Shown piece by piece: positions 16,086-25,095 of a stretch of DNA of 49,259 nucleotides. The position numbers and the translations under genes are program-made. This DNA comes from an uncultured Sutterella sp. Lineage in GTDB: Bacteria; Pseudomonadota; Gammaproteobacteria; Burkholderiales; Burkholderiaceae_F. The notes below the pieces were generated by a model. The model made no database searches. It was not told where the DNA came from and saw nothing but the letters and a program-made list of their open reading frames with translations. The stretch lies in NCBI GenBank assembly GCA_900544255.1, contig UQUM01000015.1:1-49259 (forward strand), given 5' to 3'. Each line of letters begins with the position of its first letter. Within the stretch, counting starts at the first letter, position 1.

Positions 16086-17543
16086 ATGTCTGATACTAAA
16101 GCGCTCACCTTTTCCGACTTCGGTCTTGATTCCCGTATTCAGGCGGCCATTGCCGCGATGGGGTATGTGAAGCCTACGCCCATTCAGGAAAAGGCGATTC
16201 CGGCGGTTCTCGCAGGACGCGACGTGATGGGGGCGGCGCAGACGGGTACCGGGAAAACCGCGGGGTACGGGTTGCCGTCTCTGGAACGGGTGCTGCCGTT
16301 TGCGAATACGTCGGCGTCTCCCGCGCGTCACCCCGTGCAGGTGCTGATTTTGGCGCCCACGCGCGAATTGGCCGACCAGGTAAACGTCAACCTGAAGGAA
16401 TACGCGAAGGGAACACCCCTCCGAGTGGACGTCGTCTACGGCGGCGTGGACATCAAGCCCCAGGAATTGTCGCTGCGGCGCGGCGTGGAAATTCTCACGG
16501 CAACGCCGGGCCGGTTGCTTGATCACGTGGAAAGCCGGGCGGTGAATCTTTCGCAGGTGAAGATCGTCATTCTCGACGAAGCCGACCGAATGCTCGACAT
16601 GGGGTTCCTGCCGGACATTACCCGCATTCTGAATCTTCTCCCCAAGGCACGTCAGAATCTGATGTTCTCGGCGACGTTCTCGCCCGAAATCAAAAAGCTC
16701 GCCAAGAGTTACTTGAACGACCCGGTTTTGATTGAAGTGGCGCGCCAGAACGCGACTGCGGATACCGTGAAGCAGGTTTTCTACCATGTGGATGACCGCG
16801 TAAAGACGGATGCCCTCATCGAAATTCTCAAAACGGGGGATGACGGCGCTGCCCTGCGTCAGGTGCTCGTCTTCGTCAATGCCAAGATTACCTGTCGGCG
16901 TTTGGCCAGAACGCTAGAACGCGCGGGGCTCAAAGCCGACGCCATTCACGGCGACAAGACGCAGGAAGAACGTATTGCGGCGTTGGACGCCTTCAAAAAG
17001 GGCGACTGCGAAGTGCTCGTTGCGACCGACGTGGCGGCGCGCGGTTTGGATATCGCGGAATTGCCGACCGTCATTAATTACGATGTGCCCTATGTGGCGG
17101 AAGACTACGTGCATCGTATCGGGCGTACGGGCCGCGCTGGCGCGAAGGGCCTTGCCGTCATGCTCATCACGGATGCGGACGAAAAGTCGGTGACGGCGAT
17201 CGCGAAACTCACGAAGCAGACGATTGATCCCGAAGAGTATCGCCCGGTGCGTCCGCCCCGTCGTTTGGACCGAGAAGGACGGGGCGAAGATCGCTTTGAC
17301 CGAGGTGCCCGTCGGCCGCGGCGGGATCGCGATAATTGGCGCGACAATGATCACGAAGGCCGCGTGAAGCCCGAGGGGCCCGCCTATAAACCCGCGGTCT
17401 ACGATCCGATTTTTGATCGTCCGTATGAACCGAGCGAAGCCGCGGAAACGCCTGCGGCTGAACCCGTGCGCACCTGGTCGCGGCCGGCAAAGAAAAAGGC
17501 CCCGGTTGCGGCCCTTTTGGGCGGTTGGGGACGCCGTTCGTAA
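16086..17543 (+). CDS. rhlE: DEAD-box RNA helicase, RhlE-like
   Basis: A 485-residue ATP-dependent RNA helicase. Motifs in order: Q motif (YVKPTPIQEKAIP), motif I AQTGTGKT, motif Ia PTRELA, motif II LDEADRMLDMGF, motif III SATF, then in the second RecA domain ATDVAARGLDI and HRIGRTGRAG. The Arg/Asp-rich C-terminal tail (about residues 390-485) is the variable RNA-binding extension of RhlE-type proteins. It likely remodels ribosomal or mRNA structures. It is monocistronic, with its own promoter and a terminator shared with the convergent thioesterase. RhlE versus other DEAD subfamilies is judged from motif wording and tail. Confidence 0.9.
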   Translation: MSDTKALTFSDFGLDSRIQAAIAAMGYVKPTPIQEKAIPAVLAGRDVMGAAQTGTGKTAGYGLPSLERVLPFANTSASPARHPVQVLILAPTRELADQVNVNLKEYAKGTPLRVDVVYGGVDIKPQELSLRRGVEILTATPGRLLDHVESRAVNLSQVKIVILDEADRMLDMGFLPDITRILNLLPKARQNLMFSATFSPEIKKLAKSYLNDPVLIEVARQNATADTVKQVFYHVDDRVKTDALIEILKTGDDGAALRQVLVFVNAKITCRRLARTLERAGLKADAIHGDKTQEERIAALDAFKKGDCEVLVATDVAARGLDIAELPTVINYDVPYVAEDYVHRIGRTGRAGAKGLAVMLITDADEKSVTAIAKLTKQTIDPEEYRPVRPPRRLDREGRGEDRFDRGARRPRRDRDNWRDNDHEGRVKPEGPAYKPAVYDPIFDRPYEPSEAAETPAAEPVRTWSRPAKKKAPVAALLGGWGRRS

Positions 17544-17570
17544 TATTGCAATACACAGACGGCTGAAGAT

Positions 17571-17605
17571 AAACACGGCGGGAACAGAGGTTGTCGCCGT
17601 GTTTT
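17571..17605 (+). terminator. Terminator between the helicase and thioesterase genes
   Basis: Stem AACACGGCG with CGCCGTGTT, followed by TTC on the plus strand. The A-rich 5' side lets it also serve the convergent gene. Confidence 0.75.
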
Positions 17606-17629
17606 CGTTCAGTGCCGCGGAGAAATCGG

Positions 17630-18079
17630 TCAGTCAGCGGAGTCCTCAGGGTGCGCCGCAAAGTATCGGCGGCGGCTTTCCTTCACCGGAAGCGGCTTGT
17701 CGTCAGGGCCGAGGCATACGTACACCAACTCGGCTTCGGTAACGAGATCAACGAGATTTCTGCCGCGGGTGATGTGTTCGGCGTAGACGTCCACTTTCAC
17801 GGTGAGACTCGTGTTTCCGACCTTCATGATGTCGGCGTAAAGCGACACGATGTCTCCCACTTTGATGGGGTGTTCAAACGTAAAGGACGAGACGGCGCGC
17901 GTCACGACTTTCGGAGTGAGGGCGTAGCGCATGGCGGCTTCGCCGCCCGCCAAATCCACCTGACTCATGACCCAACCGCCGAAGATGTCGCCGTGCTGAT
18001 TGGTGTCGCGGGGCATCGGTTCGAGACGCAGCGTCGGGATGCGGCCGACGGGGAGTTGAGTGCGGGGTTGTTTTTCCAT
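17630..18079 (-). CDS. Acyl-CoA thioesterase, YciA-type hotdog protein
   Basis: A 149-residue single hotdog domain. I start at ATG 18079 (MEKQPRTQLPVGR); the upstream 34 codons are not conserved-looking. The active-site region DTNQHGDIFGGWVMSQVD, with catalytic Asp near its end (QVDLAGG), and RAVSSFTFEHPIKVGD match YciA/BACH-like acyl-CoA thioesterases. They hydrolyse acyl-CoA to free CoA and acid in the cytoplasm, balancing CoA pools. Confidence 0.85.
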   Translation of the reverse strand: MEKQPRTQLPVGRIPTLRLEPMPRDTNQHGDIFGGWVMSQVDLAGGEAAMRYALTPKVVTRAVSSFTFEHPIKVGDIVSLYADIMKVGNTSLTVKVDVYAEHITRGRNLVDLVTEAELVYVCLGPDDKPLPVKESRRRYFAAHPEDSAD

Positions 18080-18180
18080 GATAAAGACCGTTTTACGTGA
18101 GGATGGGATCGTAGGCAAAAAAGCAGTATTCGGCAAGCCAAGAGTTAGCCGATGAACCAGGTAAGGAAAAAACGGCGGCA

Positions 18181-18225
18181 AAAAAATCCCCGCGATCCGT
18201 CACAGGACAGCGGGGAAAGACAAAA
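18181..18225 (-). terminator. Rho-independent terminator after ttdB
   Basis: Read on the minus strand, CCCCGC pairs with GCGGGG (inner CC/GG pairs) and is followed by ATTTTTTT. Confidence 0.75.
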
Positions 18226-18248
18226 AAACGGTGAACTAATCTTGGGGC

Positions 18249-18866
18249 TTAGTCGGTGTAGGCCGTCTTCGGCAGAATTTCTTCAACGATCGGTTCCTTA
18301 CGTTCGTTAAAGAGCTTCTTGTTGCGCTTAAAAAGGTTGTCGCCCGTCGTATCGATCGTCACGATGAGGGGACCGAATTCCTTCACCTTCATGCACCAGG
18401 CGGATTCGGGCATACCGAGTTCGGGCCACTTCACGTCTTCGACGACTTGCACGGCTTCGGCACCGATCACGGCGCAGCCCGCGGGGAAGAGGCAGTGCAC
18501 GGCCTTAAACTTGCTGCAGCCCTCTTCGGTGTTGGGGCCCATGCCGCCCTTGCCGATGATGAGGCGCACGCCCGTCTTCTCGATGAATTCCTTTTCAAAG
18601 AGTTCCATGCGCATCGAGGTCGTGGGGCCGATCGCCACCACGCGCCAGCCGCTCGGACTCGTTTCGTCCTTCGTCATGATGGGGCCGCCGTGGAAAATCG
18701 CGCCGTCCTTGATGTCGACGGGGAATTCGCGCCCCAACTTCACCACGCGGGTATGCGCGCAGTCGCGGGCCGTGATGAGTTTGCCGGTCAAATAAACCAC
18801 ATCGCCGATTTTGAGATCAGCCAAGTCTTCGGCCTTGATCGGCGTCGTCAGAATCTTCTTGCTCAC
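18249..18866 (-). CDS. ttdB: L(+)-tartrate dehydratase (class I fumarase-like), beta subunit
   Basis: A 205-residue subunit resembling E. coli TtdB throughout: start ILTTPIKAEDL, then GDVVYLTG, IFHGGPI, IGPTTSMRME, GKGGMGPNTEEG and the C-terminal KEFGPLIV. It translates from GTG 18866, which overlaps the ttdA stop (GTGA), so the two subunits are translationally coupled. With TtdA it forms an oxygen-sensitive [4Fe-4S] hydro-lyase converting L-tartrate to oxaloacetate, or malate/fumarate in related class I enzymes. A terminator follows at once. The heterodimeric fumarase alternative cannot be excluded. Confidence 0.85.
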   Translation of the reverse strand: MSKKILTTPIKAEDLADLKIGDVVYLTGKLITARDCAHTRVVKLGREFPVDIKDGAIFHGGPIMTKDETSPSGWRVVAIGPTTSMRMELFEKEFIEKTGVRLIIGKGGMGPNTEEGCSKFKAVHCLFPAGCAVIGAEAVQVVEDVKWPELGMPESAWCMKVKEFGPLIVTIDTTGDNLFKRNKKLFNERKEPIVEEILPKTAYTD

Positions 18867-19762
18867 AGCGTCACCCCTTTGTGCGTAAAGATTTCATAGG
18901 AAAGATCCGCCTTGAAGTGAATGCCGGCGCGGCGGTGCGCCCAGCAGCCGACGTTGACGGCTGCGGCAAGGCAGGACGGATGGCGCGCAGCCTGTTCGAC
19001 GTTGACGCCCATCACGGACTTCACGCCGCCCACGCCGTTGGGGCCGATGTTGATCTTGTCCAGCCCTTCGGCGATGAGGCGTTCGAATTCAGCGCCCTTC
19101 GGGTTGCTGTTGTGGCTGCCGACCGGGCGCAGGAGAGCCTTTTTCGAAAGAACGGCCGCGACTTCGGCGGAACCGGCAATACCGACGCCTACGAGAAGCG
19201 GCGGGCAGGCATTGATGCCACGATCGCAGATGAGGTCGAAAATGAAGCGCACGACGGCTTCGTAACCTTCAACGGGCATGAAGACCTTGGCATGACCGGG
19301 GAGCGAACAGCCGCCGCCCGCGAGGTAAGCGTAAATCGTGCATTCGTCGGAATCGGGGATGATTTCCCAGTCGAGGTACGGAATGCGCACGCCCGTGTTG
19401 TTGCCGCTGTTCTTTTCGTCAAAGATCTGCACGGCGTTGTGGCGCAGCGGTGCGCGCTGCGTGGCGAGTTTTGCGGCTTCGGGGAGGCATTTCGGGAGGT
19501 CGCCCAGGAGCGGGAATTTCGAGCCGCACTGGATGAAATACTGAATAACGCCGGTGTCCTGGCAGCTCGGCACGTTGCGGCGCGCAGCCGCTTCCTGATT
19601 GGCGAACATCGTGTCGTAGATGATGTTCGCAAGTTCGGTGTTCTGTTGAGAGCGAAGTTCCTTCAGTTTGGCAACGACATCATCGGGCAGGTGCTTGGCC
19701 ATGTACGCCGTGAAGTCCGCCATGATGCCGGTGAAGCGGTCGCAAAGAGCTTGATCAGACAT
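18863..19762 (-). CDS. ttdA: L(+)-tartrate dehydratase (class I fumarase-like), alpha subunit
   Basis: A 299-residue alpha subunit (E. coli TtdA is about 303). Three Cys in family-typical contexts would hold the [4Fe-4S] cluster: PSCQDTG (about residue 67), AGGGCSLPG (about 150) and NVGCWAHRR. Segments PLRHNAV and NACPPLLVGVGI are also diagnostic. The enzyme uses the free cluster iron as Lewis acid and so belongs to an anaerobic lifestyle. It is the first gene of a two-gene operon, divergent from an alcohol dehydrogenase. Neither a TtdT antiporter nor a TtdR regulator is adjacent; the DASS carrier at 6432 could import the substrate. Confidence 0.85.
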   Translation of the reverse strand: MSDQALCDRFTGIMADFTAYMAKHLPDDVVAKLKELRSQQNTELANIIYDTMFANQEAAARRNVPSCQDTGVIQYFIQCGSKFPLLGDLPKCLPEAAKLATQRAPLRHNAVQIFDEKNSGNNTGVRIPYLDWEIIPDSDECTIYAYLAGGGCSLPGHAKVFMPVEGYEAVVRFIFDLICDRGINACPPLLVGVGIAGSAEVAAVLSKKALLRPVGSHNSNPKGAEFERLIAEGLDKINIGPNGVGGVKSVMGVNVEQAARHPSCLAAAVNVGCWAHRRAGIHFKADLSYEIFTHKGVTL

Positions 19763-19857
19763 GGTTGGGTTCTTCTTAAAGGGGGTGGGATCTAATGTTC
19801 GAAGGAGATCGGCTAGGTCTTATGGCGTAGCCATTCTCATCCGACAGAAGCATTGTA

Positions 19858-19906
19858 TATAGCCTTTAAGCAATGCTTGCTATAACTTTCATAGTTTTTA
19901 ACCTAT
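19858..19906. promoter_or_regulatory. Overlapping ATAG/CTAT inverted repeats between ttdA and the alcohol dehydrogenase
   Basis: CTAT-N7-ATAG at 19880-19894 has the T-N11-A geometry of LysR sites. It is overlapped by TATAGC...GCTATA (19858-19884) and ATAG-N8-CTAT (19891-19906). The cluster sits in the 283-bp divergent intergenic region. No LysR gene is adjacent. Confidence 0.45.
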
Positions 19907-20045
19907 AACCAGACAAGACTCGGCACTTTGCGATTATTGAGCTGAATTTCGAGAGAAAACGTCGGACGGCCTGGACCGACCGTTCCTAAAATGCGGAACA
20001 CCAAAGCTGCCGGGAGTCGGTCAGCCGATTTTTTAGACGGGAGAA

Positions 20046-21215
20046 ATGAACATGCAGTCGTATGATCTTTATTTGCCGACGCACTTGGTGTTTGGCAAGG
20101 GCCGAGTGGCGGAATTGGGAAAACTCGCTGCGGGACGCGGTAAGCGCGTTCTCATCACTTACGGCGGCGGCAGCGTGCGCCGCACGGGCCTTTTGGATGA
20201 AGTAAAGGCGCAGTTGAAGGACTTTGAGGTTTTCGAATTCGGCGGCATTGAGCCCAACCCCAAGATCGGGACGCTTAAACGCGCGATCGAACTCTGTCGC
20301 AAGGAAGCGATTGATTTCATTGTGGCGGTCGGGGGCGGCAGCGTCATTGACGGAACGAAATGCATTGCGGCGGGCGTCTACTATGAGGGAGACGCTTGGG
20401 ATCTTCTCTATGACTCTGCGAAGATCAGTCGTACGGTACCGTTCATTGCCGTGCTCACCTTGGCTGCGACGGGAAGCGAATATGACAATTCGGGCGTCAT
20501 CAGCAATCCGGCCACGAACGAAAAACTCTTCCTTTATGCGCCGACGCTTTTCCCGGTCGCCTCGATTTTGGATCCGACGTGGACGTTTACGGTGCCGGCG
20601 TCACAAACGGCGGCGGGGTCTGCGGACATCATGTCTCACACCTTTGAACAGTATTTCGTCGCCGAAGGCAACGACATTTCCGACAGCATGTGTGAGGCGG
20701 TGCTTCGAACCGTCATTCGCAATGCGCCCAAGGCTATCGCCGAGCCCGATGATTATGAGGCCCGTGCCGAACTCATGATGGCGAGTTCCTTCGGCTGTTG
20801 CGGACTGCTGGCGATGGGACGTACGCCGTCCGTGTGGCCCTGCCACGGTATCGAACACGAAATTTCCGCCTACAGCGACATTACGCATGGCGTGGGGCTA
20901 GCGATCATTACGCCGCACTGGATGCGCTACACCTTAAACGAAAAGACGGCGCCGCGCTTTGTGCAGTACGCGCAACGTGTTTGGGGCATTAAGGACGAAG
21001 GGGAGGCAATGGCGACTGCCGAAAAGGCGATCAGCCGTACGGAAGCTTTCTTTCGGTCGCTCGGAATCCCTGCGAAGCTGTCGGAAGTCGGTGTGCGTGC
21101 TGAAGACTTTGAAGCGATGGCCGAACACGTGGAAAAGTTCTGGTACCCGCTCTCCGGGGCCTTTACGCCCATTGACCGCGCCGGCGTCCTGGGGATTTTG
21201 AAAGCGTCGTTCTGA
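20046..21215 (+). CDS. Iron-containing (group III) alcohol dehydrogenase, YqhD/BDH type
   Basis: A 389-residue protein with SD GGGAGA just before ATG. The NAD(P)-binding glycine motif GGGSVIDGTK (about 97-106) and the metal-site residues fit iron-type dehydrogenases: Asp and His in SADIMSHTFEQYF, and two His in CHGIEHEISA and YSDITHGVGLAI. The family reduces aldehydes such as butyraldehyde or acetaldehyde, or oxidises alcohols, in the cytoplasm. GGGSVRR around residue 40 (in place of GxxS/D) suggests preference for NADPH. It is about 60% alike by eye to the dehydrogenase at 25096-26259. It is divergent from ttdAB. Confidence 0.9.
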   Translation: MNMQSYDLYLPTHLVFGKGRVAELGKLAAGRGKRVLITYGGGSVRRTGLLDEVKAQLKDFEVFEFGGIEPNPKIGTLKRAIELCRKEAIDFIVAVGGGSVIDGTKCIAAGVYYEGDAWDLLYDSAKISRTVPFIAVLTLAATGSEYDNSGVISNPATNEKLFLYAPTLFPVASILDPTWTFTVPASQTAAGSADIMSHTFEQYFVAEGNDISDSMCEAVLRTVIRNAPKAIAEPDDYEARAELMMASSFGCCGLLAMGRTPSVWPCHGIEHEISAYSDITHGVGLAIITPHWMRYTLNEKTAPRFVQYAQRVWGIKDEGEAMATAEKAISRTEAFFRSLGIPAKLSEVGVRAEDFEAMAEHVEKFWYPLSGAFTPIDRAGVLGILKASF

Positions 21216-21220
21216 ACGAT

Positions 21221-21252
21221 AAAAACCGCCCGCGGTCGCAAAACCGGGGCGG
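21221..21252 (-). terminator. Terminator after the aminotransferase
   Basis: On the minus strand CCGCCC pairs with GGGCGG, followed by TTTTTA. It also lies just past the stop of the convergent dehydrogenase. Confidence 0.7.
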
Positions 21253-21274
21253 CGTTCTTTCTATCAGTCAGTCG

Positions 21275-22474
21275 TTAAAGCACGGCACTGATGGCCTTGG
21301 CGACGTAGGCAACGTTGCCGTGGTTCAAACCGCAGATGCAGATGCGGCCGTTTTTGACGGCATAGACGCCGTAATCCGTGGCAAGTTTTTCGACCTGTTC
21401 AGGCGTGAGCCCCGTAAAGGAGAACATCCCGGCCTGACGCGTAACGAAGCTGAAGTCGCGCTTTGCTCCCAACTTGGCCATTTCTTCGGCGAGGAGCCCT
21501 CGCATTTCCCGGATGCGGTTGCGCATGCCGGCTAATTCCGCTTCCCAGTGTGCGTAGCGCGCGGCGTCGCTCAAGACGTGCGACACGATGCGGGCGCCGT
21601 GGGCGGGCGGGTTGGAGTAGATACAACGGATGACGGCCTTCAACTGCGAGAGGACGACCTGAGCTTCTGCGGCGTTTTTCGTGACGACCGTGAGGGCGCC
21701 GATGCGTTCGCCGTAGAGATTGAAGGACTTCGAATAGGACGTGGCGACGAGAAAATCGAGATCGCTTTCCGCAAAACGCCGGATGGACCACGCGTCTTCG
21801 GCGAGCCCCTGACCAAAGCCCTGATAGGCCATGTCAAGGAAGGGAACGAGGCCCTTTTCACTGCAGACTTTGATGACTTCGTCCCATTCGTCGTGCGTGA
21901 GATCGTAGCCCGTGGGGTTGTGGCAGCAGGCGTGGAGAATGACGAGCGTTTTGGCGGGAAGGGACTTCAAGTCTTCAATGAATCCCGTGAAATCGATCCC
22001 TTCCTTGCCGTCGTAGTAGCGGTAGCCCTTTAATTCGTAGCCAGCCATCTTAAGAAGGGCGTTATGGTTGCCCCAGGTGGGCTTGCTCGTTGCACCCACC
22101 GTGGCGCCGCAGATGTGGTGCATAAAGTCCATGCCGACTTTGAGGGCCCCCGTACCGCCCAAGGTCTGCACGGTCGCAGCGCGGCCGGAAAGAACGACTT
22201 CGCTCTCTGCCCCGAATACCATCTTCTGCACTAACGCGCCGTAGCCTGCGAGACCGCTGATCGGAATATAGGTGTGAGGAATGCGGGCGGCGGTAAGCGT
22301 TTCTTCGGCTTCCTGCACGACTTCGAGAATCGGGGTGACGCCTTCTTCGGTTAGGTAGGCACCGACGCCGAGGTTGACTTTCTCAGCGCGCGGATCCGCG
22401 CGGAATTTTTCAGCGACGCCGAGAATCGGATCCGCAGGGGCCGCCGTAAGACCGGAAAAGAGCGAAGAAGACAT
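21275..22474 (-). CDS. Aromatic/aspartate aminotransferase (class I PLP enzyme)
   Basis: A 399-residue class I aminotransferase. I start at M 22474 (MSSSLFSGL) since AAGGCGG lies about 8 nt upstream; ten more codons are open to 22504. Family motifs: VNLGVGAYLTEEG at the N-terminus, the PLP-phosphate region TLGGTGALKVG, HACCHNPTGYDLT, and the Schiff-base lysine in SYSKSFNLYGERIGAL. A substrate-carboxylate Arg is expected near the C-terminus (FVTRQAGMFSF). This wording is that of AspC/TyrB enzymes, which exchange aspartate, tyrosine or phenylalanine with 2-oxoglutarate. It would link oxaloacetate from TtdAB to aspartate. Confidence 0.85.
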   Translation of the reverse strand: MSSSLFSGLTAAPADPILGVAEKFRADPRAEKVNLGVGAYLTEEGVTPILEVVQEAEETLTAARIPHTYIPISGLAGYGALVQKMVFGAESEVVLSGRAATVQTLGGTGALKVGMDFMHHICGATVGATSKPTWGNHNALLKMAGYELKGYRYYDGKEGIDFTGFIEDLKSLPAKTLVILHACCHNPTGYDLTHDEWDEVIKVCSEKGLVPFLDMAYQGFGQGLAEDAWSIRRFAESDLDFLVATSYSKSFNLYGERIGALTVVTKNAAEAQVVLSQLKAVIRCIYSNPPAHGARIVSHVLSDAARYAHWEAELAGMRNRIREMRGLLAEEMAKLGAKRDFSFVTRQAGMFSFTGLTPEQVEKLATDYGVYAVKNGRICICGLNHGNVAYVAKAISAVL

Positions 22475-22705
22475 AGTGCGTACCGCCTTATAAGAATTGA
22501 ACACAGCAGCCGCTCAGAGCCCGCGGGGACTCTGGCGGCAAACAATCGCTCTTGAGTGTACTCCGACGGCAGCGGCGGGCGGTGAGGAAAATTGCCTATG
22601 ATTTTTCGGAGAGCATTTCCATACGGTGCAGCGGTATTCGTCGTAGAGAATCGCGCGAGCGGCATCGAAACGGAAGCGGGCATAGAACGGTTGTACTTTG
22701 TCGCT

Positions 22706-23332
22706 TTAAGAGGCAGGCATCGCCAAGCGCAGGAGACTGATGAGTTCCGAGGCATTCTTGACACCCAATTTTTTCATCGCTGCCGCCCGATGCGTTTCCG
22801 CGGTACGCACGGAAATTCCCAATTGGGCGGCAATCTGACGATTAAGCGCTCCCGCCGCAATTTTTTCGACGATGGTACGTTCGCGTTCGGTGAGGGACGC
22901 GAGTTTTCGCCGGGCTTCAAAGGGATCTTCTTTCAGATCGGCAAAGCCTTCGAGCGATCGGGCGACGGCTTTTGCTGCGGCGTCAATGAGTCGGGCGTTC
23001 ATATCGGGCGCCGATTTCTGCAGAAAGTCCACCGCCCCGCGCCGTACGGCAGCGACCGCGAGATCGATATCGCCGTGTCCTGTAAGAAAAACGATGGGGA
23101 GGTTGTAGCCGCGTTCCGTCATAAGTTTTTGCAGTTCCAGGCCCGACATCGTGGGCATGTTGTAGTCAAGTACCAGGCACCCGGGCACCGAAGGCGAATC
23201 CCCGGCGAGAAACGTCAGGGGATCCGCGTAGGCAGCGACGCGCCAGCCTTCGCTTTCGAAAAGAAACTGCAGACTTTCCAAAACGTCAGGATCGTCGTCC
23301 ACGAGGCGGATGAGAGGAAGCGGTGTGGTCAT
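22706..23332 (-). CDS. FixJ/TtrR-type response regulator (set 1)
   Basis: A 208-residue regulator. The receiver domain has the acidic pair DDD (about 12-14), the phospho-acceptor Asp in LVLDYNMP (about 56) and Thr/Lys switch residues in FLTGHGD and FLQKSA. The LuxR-type helix-turn-helix at the C-terminus reads LTERERTIVEKIAAGALNRQIAA and beyond, shown in part. Its ATG overlaps the kinase stop by four bases, so the pair is translationally coupled. It most resembles TtrR/FixJ proteins, which activate respiratory genes. Likely targets are the upstream dehydrogenase, the nearby reductase at 27158, or both. Confidence 0.85.
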   Translation of the reverse strand: MTTPLPLIRLVDDDPDVLESLQFLFESEGWRVAAYADPLTFLAGDSPSVPGCLVLDYNMPTMSGLELQKLMTERGYNLPIVFLTGHGDIDLAVAAVRRGAVDFLQKSAPDMNARLIDAAAKAVARSLEGFADLKEDPFEARRKLASLTERERTIVEKIAAGALNRQIAAQLGISVRTAETHRAAAMKKLGVKNASELISLLRLAMPAS

Positions 23333-25086
23333 GATTCAGAAGGCAATGTACTCAAAGTGACAGTCACGATGAGGCCGCCTGAGGCGGGACGCGTGAAGGT
23401 GAGGCGGCCGCCCAAGTCGTCCGTGAGGCTGCGCACGATGGAAAGCCCGAGTCCCAAGCCTTTGCGTTTGCTCGTGACGAGGGAATCCGCAAGAAGCGAA
23501 TCCCATTCGGCGTCGGTGAAGCGACGTCCCGGATTCTCGATTTCGATCGCGGGACTCCCCGGAAAACCCGTGATGCGGCAACGGACGACACCGGCCGTAC
23601 CGCTTATTTTGACGGCTTCAGCGGCGTTTTTGAGGAGGTTGATGACGATGAGTTCGATTTCGAGAGGATTTGCCGTCGTGTAGATCGGTGTGGGGGAAGG
23701 CGTAAATTCCATCGGCACGCCGAGATTACGGAAGCTCTTGCGGGCTTCGGCGACGGCGTCGGAAACCGTTCGGTTGATTTCGAGCGGCGCTCGGCGCCGG
23801 TCGCCTTTGGCATAGGCCCGCACCTGATCGACGATGGCACCGGCGCGATCCGTCTGGTGCGAGATTTTGTCGAGTGCCGTGAGGGCCGCATCGCGCGTGA
23901 CCGTGCCGTTTTCAAAGCGCCGCATGAGACCGAAGGCCTGCATCGAGATGGCGGCCAAAGGTTGACGCAGTTCGTGGGCAATGATGGAAGACATTTGCCC
24001 CACAATACCGACTTTTTGGAGCGCCAGAAAACGGTTTTGTGCGGCGACCGTTTCCTGCGAGAGTTCATTTTCCCGTTTGAGTGACGCTTCGAGTTCTCGG
24101 GTACGGCGACGAACCAGCGTGCCTACGGTGACCGAATGCAGAACGAGAGCGATGAGGAGCGTGAGTGCAATCGCAAATCCCGGCCAATAATGCGCGGTGA
24201 AACGCTTGAAACTGAAGGTGGCGAGGTATTCGTAGGGGCCGATCTTAAGGGTCCTGAAAAGGTTGTCCACACCGCGGAAATCGGTTGCAATCGACCAACG
24301 GACATCATCCCCGATGGGCGGCATGGAAAAAAGGGCCGCGGCGATTTTACGGCTTAAGTCAGGGGAGAGTGAGGGCGCAGTGGCAATGACCCAATTCGGA
24401 TACAAGTCGGTGGAATGCACGCAATCGATGCTTCCGTCGTCTCGGGCGCCCAGAATACGGAATCGCGAGAGCGTGAGGTTCATGGCCTCCATAAAGCAGG
24501 TGCGGACAACTCCGGCGTCGTTTCGGCCGTCTTCCACGCGTCGGATGACTTCGGCCATGTCGTGGTTCGTGAAGTCCGCGCGACTGAAAAAGTGCTGGGG
24601 ATTGAGACCCCGGCGCGCGAGTTCTCCCAAGGCGGTCTGCCATCCGGAAAAGCCTTTTTCATGGTTCGCGGCGACCGACTTTCCTCGCAGGTCTTCGATC
24701 GTTTGAATCGGACTGTCGTTTCGAACGAAAAAGACGGAGCCCTCGGCAAAATTGGGATTCGGGACGCGACGGGAGGCGGCGGTCGCTAAATCTCGGACGC
24801 CGGCGCCTTCGATGGCCATCCGACGAAAAGCCCCGGCGGAGGTGAGCGTCATGTCGAAAGCGCCTTGTTTCACGCGCTCGCTCAAGATTTCAACGGGTAA
24901 GGTCTCAAAGACGATATTTTCTTCGCCCAAGAGGTTCTCCAGCAGCGTTTCGGTCGCCGGAATAATGGGAAGGTTTACCGAATGCGCGGCAAACGTACTG
25001 ATGCCGAAACGTATGGGGCGATCGGCGGCGTAGGACGAACTGACGACGCTGAGAAAAAGGGTGAGGACGGCGAAAAGTCGTCGCAT
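23329..25086 (-). CDS. TtrS-like sensor histidine kinase with periplasmic PhnD-type domain (set 1)
   Basis: A 585-residue sensor. It has a signal peptide (about 1-20) and a periplasmic phosphonate-binding-protein-like domain (about 22-295), with Cys198 (VVRTCFMEA) and Cys222 (SIDCVHSTDLYPNW). One transmembrane helix (about 302-324) and a short coiled linker lead to the HisKA box IIAHELRQPLAAI (His371). The ATPase domain follows, with N box ELIVINLLKNAAEAV and G box KGLGLGLSIV. This architecture is that of TtrS, the tetrathionate sensor. The ligand need not be tetrathionate. It begins 9 bp after the upstream dehydrogenase, so the three genes form one operon. Confidence 0.85.
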   Translation of the reverse strand: MRRLFAVLTLFLSVVSSSYAADRPIRFGISTFAAHSVNLPIIPATETLLENLLGEENIVFETLPVEILSERVKQGAFDMTLTSAGAFRRMAIEGAGVRDLATAASRRVPNPNFAEGSVFFVRNDSPIQTIEDLRGKSVAANHEKGFSGWQTALGELARRGLNPQHFFSRADFTNHDMAEVIRRVEDGRNDAGVVRTCFMEAMNLTLSRFRILGARDDGSIDCVHSTDLYPNWVIATAPSLSPDLSRKIAAALFSMPPIGDDVRWSIATDFRGVDNLFRTLKIGPYEYLATFSFKRFTAHYWPGFAIALTLLIALVLHSVTVGTLVRRRTRELEASLKRENELSQETVAAQNRFLALQKVGIVGQMSSIIAHELRQPLAAISMQAFGLMRRFENGTVTRDAALTALDKISHQTDRAGAIVDQVRAYAKGDRRRAPLEINRTVSDAVAEARKSFRNLGVPMEFTPSPTPIYTTANPLEIELIVINLLKNAAEAVKISGTAGVVRCRITGFPGSPAIEIENPGRRFTDAEWDSLLADSLVTSKRKGLGLGLSIVRSLTDDLGGRLTFTRPASGGLIVTVTLSTLPSES

Positions 25087-25095
25087 AGTGTTCTC

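Noticed and set aside
22505..22705. Possible coding fragment (FYARFRFDAARAILYDEYR) between the aminotransferase and the response regulator
   Set aside because: About 35 codons in one frame without start signals or family match; may be a relic but cannot be supported.
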